A stretch of 64,000 bases of DNA from Trichopria drosophilae (lineage: Eukaryota; Arthropoda; Insecta; Hymenoptera; Diapriidae): contig CM059587.1 in assembly GCA_030407085.1 (NCBI GenBank), positions 18,945,001-19,009,000 of the forward strand. The letters are read 5' to 3'. The notes under the pieces were generated by a model. It was not told where the DNA came from, did not search any database, and saw only the letters and a program-made list of their open reading frames with translations. Made by a program: the position numbers and the translations under genes. This document shows, piece by piece, positions 35,701-44,080 of the stretch. The stretch's first letter is position 1. Every line of letters begins with the position of its first letter.

Positions 35701-38243
35701 CTTTACAACCAAAATCACAAGACAATCTGGACTGTAAAGGCAATCTTCGCATAGAAGAACCACGGGATTCAGTCGAATATTTGAGAAATTTCATAAATCT
35801 CTATGGTCATAATGGTGTTGCGGATGAGCGTTTCAGCTCTTGCAAACCACATGTTTTTGGCGCTAGTGCGCAGTTATATGTGCATCACGTCAGGTGCATA
35901 TAAGCATAACATTTTCATAAATAATGTGTATGTTAAACTATTTTACAAATTGTTTAGAAATTACGTATTGTATTGAACCCTACCTACTGTGTGCAATAAA
36001 TATCATATCACACAATATCTAAACAATAAACTCTCATAACTCCGAATTTATATGGGTGATTTTCCAAAAACAGGGCATTTTCAAGAATGAAAATTTTTTT
36101 TTTTAAGTTACTGTAAATTCGTTTTTTTTTAATGGATTCTTGCTTATTAGCACCAAGTTAAGTTATTGTTAAAGTAGTCACGCTACAAAATTATTTTAAA
36201 GGAAAGGGGGAAGACTTTTACTATGACGCATTTTAATGCGGCTATATAAACCAACAATTGCTTATTAAAAACTTGAAAAAAATAACTCTAAAGAGTCAAA
36301 AACATAATGTACATATCTGATTTAGTACATTTTTGTGAATAAATGAAAATTATTTATTAAGTAATAATTAAAAAATTAAGAAAAACACATGAATTTTTGA
36401 AGAAGTTTTAGACAAAATAAATTTATTAAAGTTAATGTGTCGTTGGTTAGTAACTACAATGATAATATTATTATACTGATAATTTTAATAAATAATATTA
36501 TCTCATAATAAACTTGATTCATAACGTTGTAACAAATATAAAGTTTAATTTTGTAGTTTTTTAAATTATATTTAAATAAATGACTAAGAGAAAGAGAAAT
36601 ATAAATGTTATTTATGATTTGAAAAATATTTTCTGCTACGGGTTACACTTTGTTCTTGTTTCGTACCTGATATGCCAAATGTTTGGTAACGACAATGAAG
36701 GTGACGACAATGAAAATTTGTAAAAAAATCCAATTTTACATATTTTAAACAATAATAAATTAAAAAACAAATTGCCAGTAACGTTTATTCCTTTAATCTT
36801 TAAGTTTTCATCGTTTTTTAATTGCTGTTTGTATAAAAATACCAAAATTAGGACGACAATTAATTTAATAAAAATACGTGGTATTTTTATCCAGTTTTTA
36901 CTTGTTCATGAGGTAAATATGTTCTCTTTTCAATTTTCTATGGAGGATTAGTAAAGTGTAGTGTTTTTTCTTTGATTTTCTCATAAGTTTTAGTAAAAGA
37001 GTTAATTATTTCCAGTTGATTTATATCAGTTTACGCATTGTCGTTACCTCAGAAAAATTTCTTAAGACATTAATATTTCAATAATTATAAGTATATATAT
37101 TGATTTAATTAAATATTATACAGAGAGAAATTGTACAGTTTGAGCTGTACTATAGAAATATTATTTGAATAAATTAAAATAATTCGGTTTCTTAATAGCG
37201 CTAATATTTTAAAGTTTTGAACTTAGTGGTTTGGACATATCAAAAATGATACTTTTAGTCTTTAAATGTCATTTTACACCAGTTTTTTGTAACAAAAGTA
37301 TTATTTTTTCAAATTAATTAACATGGGCCAGGGATATTTATTTAACATTTCTATTGAAATTTAAGAATTTATTGTCAAAGTTTTTGTAAGATATAACATA
37401 AAGACACGAAAATGCCCTGTTTCCGGAGAATCACCCATATGTAAAATATTTCATCAGGAACACTTATAAAAGTTACAGATCATAATCATGGACCAGATCA
37501 CGCAAACGTTCAGCCCAAACAGATAGTTAACAAAATAAAAACGAGAGCAACTAAAACAAGTGAAAATACAACTAAAATAATCGTTCACTGTGCTAAAAAA
37601 GCAAACGCACATACATCTGCCAAATTGCTAAGTACCTCTGCATTATCGTGTGCAATATAACGTAGCAAAATGTATTAAAATTTAATTGTACAAATTTAAA
37701 ATACAAATTAGACTTATTCATGTTATTTTGTTTTTATTGTTTTAATGTGATTATTTTGTCACTGTTATTTTGTCGTAATTATTTTGACATATGTTATTCT
37801 GACCAATAATTATTTTGTCATGATACCGAATTAGAATGTCAAAAGACAGAAACGACATTCAAAAGGATTAAAAACTTAAAAAATTGATCGATGTTTTAAC
37901 ACATTTCAATTCTAAGAAATTCTTCTCTTCACGACAGTATCCTAGCACCCGAATTCTTTTCAATTTATGTTTACAACTCTATTCATTAGCTACGACTATG
38001 AATTTGGGATTCGTCATATTCTGTTTTTTATTAGAAATGTTAAACAATTTCATTTGTTTTTGAAACCATAATTTATGAAAATACATATACTGCCTGATGT
38101 TTGTATTAATTTTATGTTTTTTAATAAACAAAATGTTTGTCAAACAAAAAAGTGATCACAATGACAGTTTTAATTTTAATAAGAGTTCATAATTTCTTTA
38201 CCTTCTCATAATATGAAGATCGAAAATTTCGTTCATCAATCAT
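25309..38243 (-). CDS. TBC1D7: TBC1D7 ortholog, whole gene, 5 coding exons
   Basis: TBC-domain protein that is the third subunit of the TSC1-TSC2 (hamartin-tuberin) complex, which holds Rheb-mTORC1 signalling in check at lysosomes. The coding exons on the minus strand are 38243-38202, 32415-32066, 25965-25681, 25620-25491 and 25425-25309, phases 0/2/2/0, giving 307 residues against 293 in human. Diagnostic blocks: ERNFRSSYYEK (exon 1), VGFRSVEEKRSLEMLLRD, LRFTVPAIHRDYLWKILLDI, ALKVARIVDD, EDRELHNHLTRINALNTLPYEVWF and IWDKIAVGAYKILVYVSVV. Every junction keeps frame and has GT-AG sites. Introns 1 (5.8 kb) and 2 (6.1 kb) hold LINEs and TIR elements without breaking the exons. The family lacks the Arg/Gln finger chemistry of active Rab-GAP TBC proteins. 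It is divergent with ECSIT. Confidence 0.93.
25491..25620 (-). CDS. TBC1D7: TBC1D7 exon 4 (residues 226-269)
   Basis: The acceptor is ATTACAG|AATATG, completing the split Lys codon; the donor is AAT|GTATTT. It encodes IWDKIAVGAYKILVYVSVVM, then RRFLLRCETLESVLEVIDN, matching the WDK(V/I) block of the family. Confidence 0.92.
25681..25965 (-). CDS. TBC1D7: TBC1D7 exon 3 (residues 131-226)
   Basis: The acceptor is TATTTCAG|GGCAATG and the donor ACCAA|GTAAGC; it begins after a split Arg codon and ends phase 2. It encodes AMCRLAESLWNISEY, the YWILNGFLDHVQKF helix and the LPYEVWFCSCFAT motif near its 3' end. Confidence 0.92.
26218..26440. repeat. Inverted pair of the dispersed GCCATNTTG repeat
   Basis: AAAATGGCGGACAAAATTTT and TTCAAAATGGCAGATTCAAT on one side are mirrored by CATATTGGATCCGCCATTTT and TGTAATCGGTGTCCGC on the other, in TBC1D7 intron 2. 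It is the same repeat as at 4035, 21050, 30490, 31000, 40797, 43835 and 56005. Confidence 0.6.
26886..27841. mobile_element. 956 bp TIR element inserted in the LINE RT, 4-bp TTAT target duplication
   Basis: The ends GGGTGATTCCGCGGAAAC and GTTTCCGCTGAATCACCG are inverted copies extending over about 25 bp (to CTGTGATA/TATCACAG). TTAT lies immediately outside both ends (26882-26885, 27842-27845). Removing it rejoins the LINE reading frame between the VVE and YKNLDQSK blocks, which defines the boundaries. No transposase; the short ORF at 27298-27603 is unrecognised. Confidence 0.85.
28456..28476. repeat. (TA)n microsatellite in the LINE
   Basis: About ten AT dinucleotides. It shifts the frame of the LINE C-terminus. 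Confidence 0.8.
29432..30145. mobile_element. Possible MITE with GGGGCAAAGTGGGA inverted words
   Basis: TCCCACTTTGCCCCTACTTC at about 30114, followed by CTCCTATATA, resembles inverted the left part near 29432 (TATATAGAGGAAC, then GGGGCATAAG). GGGGCAAAGTGGGA at 29583 pairs with copies at 29788 and 30114. The ends are diverged, so the boundaries are approximate. Confidence 0.35.
29629..29745. repeat. (GA)n microsatellites
   Basis: Two AG-rich tracts, about 29629-29661 and 29717-29743, the second a pure (GA)n run of about 26 bp. Confidence 0.9.
30146..32049. repeat. Degenerate array of the dispersed GCCATTTTGAATTT repeat (TBC1D7 intron 2)
   Basis: Copies of CCGCCATTTTGAATTT followed within about 60 bp by TTGTAATCAGCGAC, then CCTCAAAAA, occur at about 30488-30690 and 30995-31175, then near 31310 and 31450. 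The spacing is irregular. The rest is AT-rich with no exon visible. Confidence 0.55.
32066..32415 (-). CDS. TBC1D7: TBC1D7 exon 2 (residues 15-130)
   Basis: The acceptor is TTTACAG|GTAGGT and the donor TACAG|GTATTT. It encodes the N-terminal TBC core: GFRSVEEKRSLEMLLRDS, FCLRFTVPAIHRDYLWKILL, FVAKQRKIEFQDLRKALKVA, RIVDD. It ends in phase 2. Confidence 0.93.
32416..33389. other. AT-rich TBC1D7 intron 1 sequence
   Basis: No exon is seen. A short imperfect inverted word about GTTCTGAACGTTCAATGAACG (about 32865) recurs at about 33130-33160, but no element could be delimited. Confidence 0.35.
33390..34310 (-). mobile_element. LINE RT C-terminal fragment, 247-codon open frame
   Basis: The minus-strand frame 34295-33552 reads VKDLGVTFDQSFNFTKHLNI, then SLVLPHLLYCSPIWSPYTAR, then VQHRFIRYLSSKTDSPLSFL, then RLRKEWNGLSTESQSIHPF, up to a stop. 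The 3' UTR ends in a TAAA-rich tail near 33395. It is 5'-truncated and open over 247 codons, so it is a fairly young copy, inserted in the same orientation as TBC1D7. Confidence 0.82.
34555..35645 (+). mobile_element. LINE RT fragment, plus strand, broken
   Basis: The frames give IKAFDTLDHEILLDKL, then SSYLANRQQVVKVG, then AQSTILGPILFNIYINDLL. A frameshift follows, then SYADDTAIIYEDNSWDK, then KIWLTTNCLSININKTKCIT, then KYLGLQLDYRLKWIEHV, then SIATYGIIA and a stop. A frameshifted C-terminus follows to 35645. It contains RT motifs from LSKAFD-like to the FADD box and the C-terminal domain; EN is missing. It is antisense to TBC1D7. Confidence 0.82.
35646..36049. other. Unrecognised stretch with a 70-codon ORF
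   Basis: The ORF at 35691-35903 (MYHSLQPKSQDNLDCKGNL...) has no recognisable motif; no splice context supports it. Probably TE-derived or random. Confidence 0.3.
36054..37436. mobile_element. GGGTGATT-end TIR element, copy 1, ATAT target duplication
   Basis: The ends GGGTGATTTTCCAAAAAC and GTTTCCGGAGAATCACCC are inverted; GGGCATTTTC extends the TIR to about 33 bp. ATAT lies at 36050-36053 and 37437-37440. The internal sequence is non-coding apart from a small ORF. An inverted second copy lies at 44081-45453. Confidence 0.88.
37455..37663 (+). pseudogene. FLYWCH zinc-finger-type fragment (mutator-like transposase N-terminal region)
   Basis: The frame reads SSGTLIKVTDHNHGPDHANV, then PKQIVNKIKTRATK, up to a stop at 37661. 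The HNH-x-PD, then a Lys/Arg-rich helix is the end of a FLYWCH finger as found in MULE-related and domesticated proteins. The Cys residues that would start the finger are not seen upstream, where copy 1 of the GGGTGATT element is inserted. Confidence 0.4.
37664..38201. other. AT-rich 5' end of TBC1D7 intron 1
   Basis: Contains a TTATTTTGTC-rich low-complexity run at about 37720-37820. No exon is seen before the donor at 38201. Confidence 0.4.
38202..38243 (-). CDS. TBC1D7: TBC1D7 exon 1 (residues 1-14)
   Basis: ATG at 38243-38241 opens MIDERNFRSSYYEK and ends phase 0 at the donor AAG|GTAAAG. Human TBC1D7 has the same NFRSxYYEK motif directly before VGFR, so this 42 nt exon is strongly supported even though it is too short to stand out as an ORF. 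Confidence 0.9.
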
Positions 38244-38728
38244 TTTTAAATATTACAATGTTAAAAATAAAGTTTACAGTAAAATTTCTGCATTTGGAAA
38301 TAATTAATCCAATAAGTGGAATTGGAGTAATTTGGAGGTTATGTTCAACAATCAGATGTTTCATATACATACATTATACACATATGCATATTGTATGCAT
38401 GTGTGTGTATACTAGTAACATTTAATTCCCTATATAGTTACTTATATAGGGGAATCGGCTTTACAAAAAATAATGGCGCTCTCCGGAGTTCTGAAATTAA
38501 AGAAATAAATTCGAAATAAGTAACATTTAAAAGGTAAGATAACTATTCATAAACAATTTATTCAAACTTTTTCAGTTCATTTTCTTACTGTCCATTCTTT
38601 ATGTTTCTTAAGTTTTCAAAGTGAAATTTAAGATTTCAAATTTTTAGGTTACCTCATAGTTGCAAATGCTCAAAAAACGTTCTTTATTTTAAATTATGAC
38701 ATAAAGGATCATCTAAGAGGTTGCAAAT
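38244..38728. promoter_or_regulatory. Candidate bidirectional promoter between TBC1D7 and ECSIT
   Basis: The two start codons are 485 bp apart and point away from each other, so both 5' leaders and promoters must lie here unless further non-coding exons exist. The stretch holds AATAATGGCGCTCTCCGGAG at about 38471-38490 (a YY1-like AATGGCGC word plus a GC-rich spot) and an alternating purine-pyrimidine run with CATATGCATA, ATGCATGTGTGTGTATA at 38384-38411. Confidence 0.6.
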
Positions 38729-39578
38729 ATGCACATGACAGCACTAACTATTCTTCGGTCAGTACGCAGAAGTGGCATCTTAACAAAATGTATCCACAAT
38801 TCATGCACAGTGTTAGCCGAAGAAAAAGGTGAAAACGAAATTGTGTTACATGCCTTTCAAAATAGTGAAAAAAAAGAGAAACATACGTTCCTTGAAACTA
38901 TTCGGACTTACGAAAGGTTTACCGGTCCTCGCAGGCAACACGTCGAATTCATCTATGTTGCGTTAAAGTTTATGGATATGTACGGGGTTCAAAAGGATCT
39001 CGAAGTTTACAAGGAGATTATTAATATCTTTCCTAAAGAAAAAATGATACCGAGAAATATGTTTCAGGCAGAAATGATGCATTATCCGAAAGATCAACAG
39101 TGCGCTGTAGATATTTTGGAGAAAATGGAAGACAATTCTGTAATTCCTGATAAAGAGACTCAAACTTTATTGCTGACTATTTTCGGAAGACACGGTATTC
39201 CATTACAGAAATTTTGGAGAATGATGTATTGGATGCCAAAATTTAAAAATCTATCGCCATGGCCCGTACCAAATCCTGTTCCTACAGATCCGTACGTTCT
39301 GGCAAAGCTAGCGATAGAGAAAATTTGTTCCGCTGATGTGAGGACCAAAGTTACTATTTTTAATACGGAGGATGTTCCGGATTCATTGGACAAGACATGG
39401 ATTGTTTCGGGAATGGCCCCTGATCAAGAACGACTTCTCCAAGAACACAATGAAAAAGAAGCAGTTTTTGTGAGAGGTCCATACAGAGTGTGGGTAGCCG
39501 ATAAAGGTGTCGATTACTTTTGTCTTATGGCTAAACCTCCAAAAGTTATGAAAGAAATGCTCGATATGGATCCGGATG
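38729..39578 (+). CDS. ECSIT: ECSIT exon 1 (residues 1-283)
   Basis: It runs from the ATG to the donor GATG|GTAACA, ending phase 1 in the Asp codon completed by exon 2. It holds the presequence, the PPR-like helical domain and the first half of the C-terminal domain. Read-through of the intron would add 9 residues and stop at 39607. Confidence 0.93.
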
Positions 39579-39934
39579 GTAACATTTTAAACGTTAACAT
39601 TTTTTGATATCTACATATTTTTTTAATCCTTTTTAATTTGACAGATGTTTCCAATATCAAGATACCATATTTGGAACCTATTAAAGAAGTGTCTCAGCCA
39701 CTAACGGTTCACGAACAACCGGACGGTACGATATTTGCACTCTGCGCAACAGGGACATCGACGAAGGATTCACTTCTCTCGTGGATCCGTTGTCTGCAGA
39801 AGACAAATTCTGTTTTGTCAAAACTCGCAGTGGTGTTCACTTTGAAACAGTCGGTGAAAGATACTTTGTATATTGCCGACGGAGCAAAAAAGTCTGTGAC
39901 TGGCAAAATCACAATTGAGGAAATCGAATCCTGA
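38729..39934 (+). CDS. ECSIT: ECSIT ortholog, whole gene, two coding exons
   Basis: ECSIT is an assembly factor for mitochondrial respiratory complex I (MCIA complex) and a Toll/TLR signalling intermediate linking TRAF6 to MEKK1. Exons 38729-39578 and 39645-39934 with a 66 bp intron give 379 residues, against about 431 in human. The first 30 residues are Arg/Lys/Ser-rich without acids (TILRSVRRSGILTKC), as in a mitochondrial presequence. Family blocks: HVEFIYVALKFMDMYGVQKD, INIFPKEKMIPRNMFQAEMM, HYPKDQQCAVDILEKME, IPDKETQTLLLTIFGRHG, PWPVPNPVPTDPYVLA, VFVRGPYRVWVADKGV and FALCATGTSTKD. The N-terminal half is the PPR-like helical region. A second ATG at 38735 could also start it. Divergent with TBC1D7. 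Confidence 0.95.
39645..39934 (+). CDS. ECSIT: ECSIT exon 2 (residues 284-379 and stop)
   Basis: The acceptor is TTTGACAG|ATGTTT. It encodes VSNIKIPYLEPIKEVSQPLT, GTIFALCATGTSTKDSLLSW and the C-terminus ending EEIES, TGA at 39932-39934. A TSTKDSLLSWI(R/Q)xLQxTN block matches the family. Confidence 0.93.
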
Positions 39935-40390
39935 TAGTGTTCATTGCGACGATTTTCGTTTTATATATTAGGTCTTGTACCCATGTTGTATTATATTTGT
40001 ACATATAAGAATACAAAAATATTTACGTATTATTAAAACATTTTGTTAAGTTTTCCATGCTTTTTAAGAATTTAGAACTAAGTGAAATACAAGCAGAGAA
40101 CATTCCAGAAAACCAAATTTAAAAATTTCCGATTTTTGGAATTGCCGGCAAGGGAACAACCTACTAGTCTTCAAAATTAACGAAATAACAAACAAAAATG
40201 TTACTTTTCAAGTAGCGTCACCCCGAAAATTGCATTTAATTTTGACTAACTAAAAATAATAAATTTTTGTTCTGATTATTCAGAATTTGCAAATATTCAA
40301 ATTCGCTCTTTTTCTGCCACCTCTGAGTGTTCTTTAAGCTTTTGAAGCATACATTTTTCTTTACACTGAAAACAGCTGAAATTTGTTATT
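39935..40390 (+). other. Likely ECSIT 3' UTR and flank
   Basis: AT-rich. The first canonical AATAAA is at 40258-40263, about 320 nt after the stop. No other feature is visible. Confidence 0.35.
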
Positions 40391-40394
40391 TTAA

Positions 40395-40789
40395 CCCTTA
40401 AAGCGCCCTGGGGGTACTGGGAGACCCCACAAATAAATATTACATTTTTTCCCTTCTAAAACTGCACTTTTACAGCATTTTTTATCTTAAAGAGCTACAT
40501 TTCAAGAGGCACAAGTTAAATTTTTAGAAGAAAATATTGAAAATTGAGTTATGATTTTTTTGTAAAAAACGTCACTTTTATATTTTATTTTTTATAACGG
40601 GCACCAATAATGTTTTTATCAAGATAACTTATCTACGCGGTAAAATGACACTTGGAGAGTATCCAGTAATTTTGTTGAAACGAAATAACGAAAACTGTCT
40701 GAGCAGGACGATATTATCTTCGGATTGTGGTCTCTAACGACCCCACATGGCGCTCTGTGTTATTTTTATATAGGATGGCGCTTTAAGGG
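40395..40789. mobile_element. TTAA-flanked piggyBac-type MITE
   Basis: TTAA (40391-40394), then CCCTTAAAGCGCCCTG at one end; GGCGCTTTAAGGG, then TTAA (40790-40793) at the other. The TIR is about 13-15 bp; the interior is non-coding. Unlike its relatives at 7870 and 21404 it is not a full palindrome. Confidence 0.85.
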
Positions 40790-40796
40790 TTAAAAA

Positions 40797-41020
40797 TTTA
40801 AAATGGCGGATCCAAGATGGCCGACCAAAATGTAGAAAGTTACTTGATCGCGCTAACTGGGAGGTTTTCGGGGTCACTGATTAGAAATCTGACCTCAGAT
40901 TTTCATGATTCAAAATGACGGATCCAGCATGGCTGACTAGAATCTAAAAATTAACCTGATTAGGTTAGAATTGGGTAGCCTAGAGGGTATTCAAGATTTC
41001 AGATTACGAATCTAATGAAG
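40797..41020. repeat. Dispersed GCCATNTTG repeat, reversed orientation
   Basis: AAAATGGCGGATCCAAGATGG is followed by GGGGTCACTGATTAGAAATC, then GACCTCAGATTTTCATGATT, then AAAATGACGGATCC. It is the same repeat as in TBC1D7 intron 2, read from the other strand, in two imperfect units. Confidence 0.6.
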
Positions 41021-41520
41021 AATTCCCTGGTAAAAATGGAAGCGTACAGTGGTCTCTCCGCAATCTGAACACAGCCGGTGAAATGTCCAAATTCGCGCTT
41101 CGCTTTGAGCGTACGCAAAGCGTTTTGCAAGCGTGAATTTGTATTCTTCCCGTTTTTCTAGGGTTGGCAAAAAATTAACCACAAACACGATTGTTTGTAG
41201 TGCACTTTTTCTTTTCTAACAGGAAATATTTAACATTTGTATGTAACTTAAGCCTTTTCGTCCCAAAAGTTTGGAATTTGGGCAGAACTTTCAAGGCTGT
41301 AATTGGAATGCTGACCATTTCAAAAGATCGCGTCTTCTTGTTCTGCCCTTTTTTCTCCCGTGGGATTTTTTTCAAAAAAACAAAATGGCGGCTGCAAATT
41401 ATCATTTTACATTTTGTAGCACAAATATCGAGTATTTGACCGCGTAACACTTCTCTTTGAAGTCGCCAACTGATTCTGACGACAGCATTCCCCGTCCTAA
41501 GTTATAACGCGCAAAGTTAT
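41021..41520. other. Intergenic sequence with CpG-containing patch, no gene recognised
   Basis: At 41085-41130 a GCGTACGCAAAGCG word forms a small palindrome-like patch. ORFs at 41175-41450 overlap on both strands and match nothing I know. Confidence 0.35.
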
Positions 41521-41804
41521 ATCCCTGCTTAAAAAAGTGGATAGAAAAGGAAAGAATAGTATTGATTTTCTGCGCGAATCCTATCACTTTGAATCCTAAT
41601 TTTGTCACAGTAAGAGAATCCTTTCCATTCTTATCCTATCTTTATACACCGTGTACAGTCTAAGTTTATCCATTTTTATCCACATGTATCCCACTTACAC
41701 TTTTATCAATATGAATCCGAAAAACGGATACAAACTGTATCCCCATCAATAAAAATTTCATTCTTATACGTTGTTAGTCTTAAAACGGATACAAATGCAA
41801 TCCT

Positions 41805-42097
41805 TAGTAATCCTATTCCTTTCTGGGTTGCCAGCCTCTGGAATTTAATACTCTTCTATCCCATGAAAGCATACAAATTCTTTACATACTAATCCTGATC
41901 AACTTTTATTGCCTGAATATGTACTTTTCTATTCAATTAAAGTATTAATATGGAAAGGATTTTTATACTTTAATTGAATAGAAAAGTATTCAGGCAATAA
42001 AAGTTGATCAGGATTTGTATGTAAAGAATTTGTATACTTTCATGGGATAAAAGAGTATTAAATTTTGGGGGCTAGCAATCCAGAAAGGAATAGGGTT
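41805..42097. repeat. Near-perfect 290 bp hairpin inside the TA element
   Basis: CCTATTCCTTTCTGG at 41812 pairs with CCAGAAAGGAATAGG at 42082. Inner blocks CTTTACATACTAATCCTGAT and ATCAGGATTTGTATGTAAAG, and TTTCTATTCAATTAAAGTAT with its inverse, run to a centre near 41952. Confidence 0.85.
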
Positions 42098-42104
42098 ACT
42101 AACC

Positions 42105-42445
42105 CAGATAACACATGATATTCACCGTATATTCGAAATTCATACGAAAATCTACCGTGAATATGCGTAATATTCTCAGAATATACTCGGAATATCGTAA
42201 ACAGCATATAACATTTCGTATATTCTAAACATATTCTCAGAATATTGTATTTATTTCAAATTTCATATATTCTCAGATAACATTTGATATTCGCCGCATA
42301 TTCGAAATTCATATGAAAATTTTCTTTGAATATCCGTAATATTCTCAGAATATACTCAGAATATCATAAACATATAATATTTTGTATATTCTAAACATAT
42401 TCTTAAAATATCGAAAAAAATATTATATTTATTTCCAATATCGTC
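42105..42445. repeat. Two-copy ~173 bp tandem duplication rich in ATATTCTCAGAATAT
   Basis: GATAACACATGATATTCACC at 42108 recurs as GATAACATTTGATATTCGCC at 42278. Each copy repeats ATTCTCAGAATATACTC(A/G)GA and CATATTCT, which are self-complementary words. Confidence 0.75.
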
Positions 42446-43121
42446 TATTACCCACATATCCCAAACTAAATCTAAATTTTCCATACTTAAGGATTAAAAG
42501 TAAACACGCTTAACGTATATCCTGTGCATATTCTCAGAATATTATATTTATTAATTTTTAATTTTTCAAATTTTCAAAATTCATGTAGGTTTTTATCGAA
42601 CTCTACCTTCTGCTGATAATCTCGAAAATGCCTGAAAAATGTATAAAAGCGAGTACGGCTTTAATATTGTGCACTGCGGGTAACACAAATATCAGTTTAT
42701 GTTATAAATGATGTTCAACAGTGATAGACCGATGGTCGGTGTCGCGCGTTTTCGCTATTTATTGTTAAGCGCCGTACGCAGTGGACTACGACTGGATGGT
42801 GACCGCATGAGAACAGCAGCTGTTTTAAGATAATTAAATCATCTTAACAATTTAAAAAAGTAATAAAATTAAATAAAACGATAATAAAATTAAAAATAAG
42901 AAAGAAATTAATTTTTTTATAAAAAGAGAACAAAAAATTTTATAGTGGATGATATTTCTAATTTGATAGGATTAGGATACAAAAATATTCGTTGCATCTT
43001 ATCCCTTTCGATCCACTCTGATTGGGATAGAAATGTATTGAATAAAATCGTGACAAATAGAGGATACAAAAGTATTCATAAAATACCTATCCTTTTCTAT
43101 CCACTTTTTTAAGCAGGGATA

Positions 43122-44076
43122 CTTATCCTAAATTATACGTTTGGCTTGTCCAAAGTTATACCACTATCTTCCTCTCCTTTCCCCACCACATTGTTTCGCT
43201 CAGCCACATTTGCATCACGACACTCATACCCAGAAGTACTCATCGCACCGATGAAAACTTAGGGGTGGGTTATGAAAACCAGAATGATCGAAATCTCGAA
43301 TATCTAAACCACCGTAGTTCAATGTCTAGAACGTTTTTTTACCGAGAAGGAAAAATAACGAATATAAAAAAACCCGAATGTACTAGATTTTGAATGTGCG
43401 AAATCCCGAAATTCAATATACAGAATAATTTTTCCTCGAACAATTAAATTTCCGAAAATCGAAATTCCGTATGGCTATGCAGAATAAATCACGAAAGCCA
43501 AAAAGACGAAACTCAAAATTAAGCTACAATTATAAATCAAACAAATTTCATTATAATAGTACAAAATAATAATAATAGAAACGTATTAAAATGATGAGTA
43601 TATTGAATGTTTAAAATCCCGAAGTGCATTCCGTACACATAAGAAAAAAGAATCTGTCTTTATCATAGTATCATATTATAAACACGGGGTTTCTTCTGGA
43701 AGTGAAGATTTTTATGCAGCAAATTTTTGAAACATTTCCATACTAAACTATTTTACTACTTCCTCAAAATTGCGTCCTTTATCTTTCCCTTTATCTTATT
43801 TCATTGTAATAGTAATCGAATTCGTTAGTTTTTAAATTTTTGTCTGCCATTTTTAATTACAATTCTGATCTCCTACTCCAAGTCAGCAACCCGGAAAACC
43901 GCTAGGTATCAAATTTGAAAACAATCAGATATACGGCAATATTTGCGCTAAAAATGGTTAAATATATAGTTGACATAAATTGGTAGCATATGGGCAAATC
44001 TCCAGAATTTTTAGATTTAGTGTTATTTACATTTTATCATCACTTAGACAAAGTACTATGACTTTTAAAGTATGAT
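43122..44076. other. AT-rich intergenic sequence with one dispersed-repeat trace
   Basis: At 43835-43920 there is a weak copy of the GCCATTTTTAATT, then AGTCAGCAACCCGGAAAACC repeat. At 43270-43450 the words CGAAAT(C/A)CCGAA recur in a degenerate way. No gene. Confidence 0.4.
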
Positions 44077-44080
44077 ATAT

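Larger units (their letters stand above)
41522..43119. mobile_element. TA-flanked TIR element with internal palindrome and tandem duplication
   Basis: TCCCTGCTTAAAAAAGTGG at 41522 is mirrored by CCACTTTTTTAAGCAGGGA ending at 43119; the TIR continues through ATAGAAAAGGA. TA lies outside both ends. Inside there is a 290 bp hairpin (41805-42097) and a direct duplication of about 173 bp (42105-42445). No transposase was found. Confidence 0.78.
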
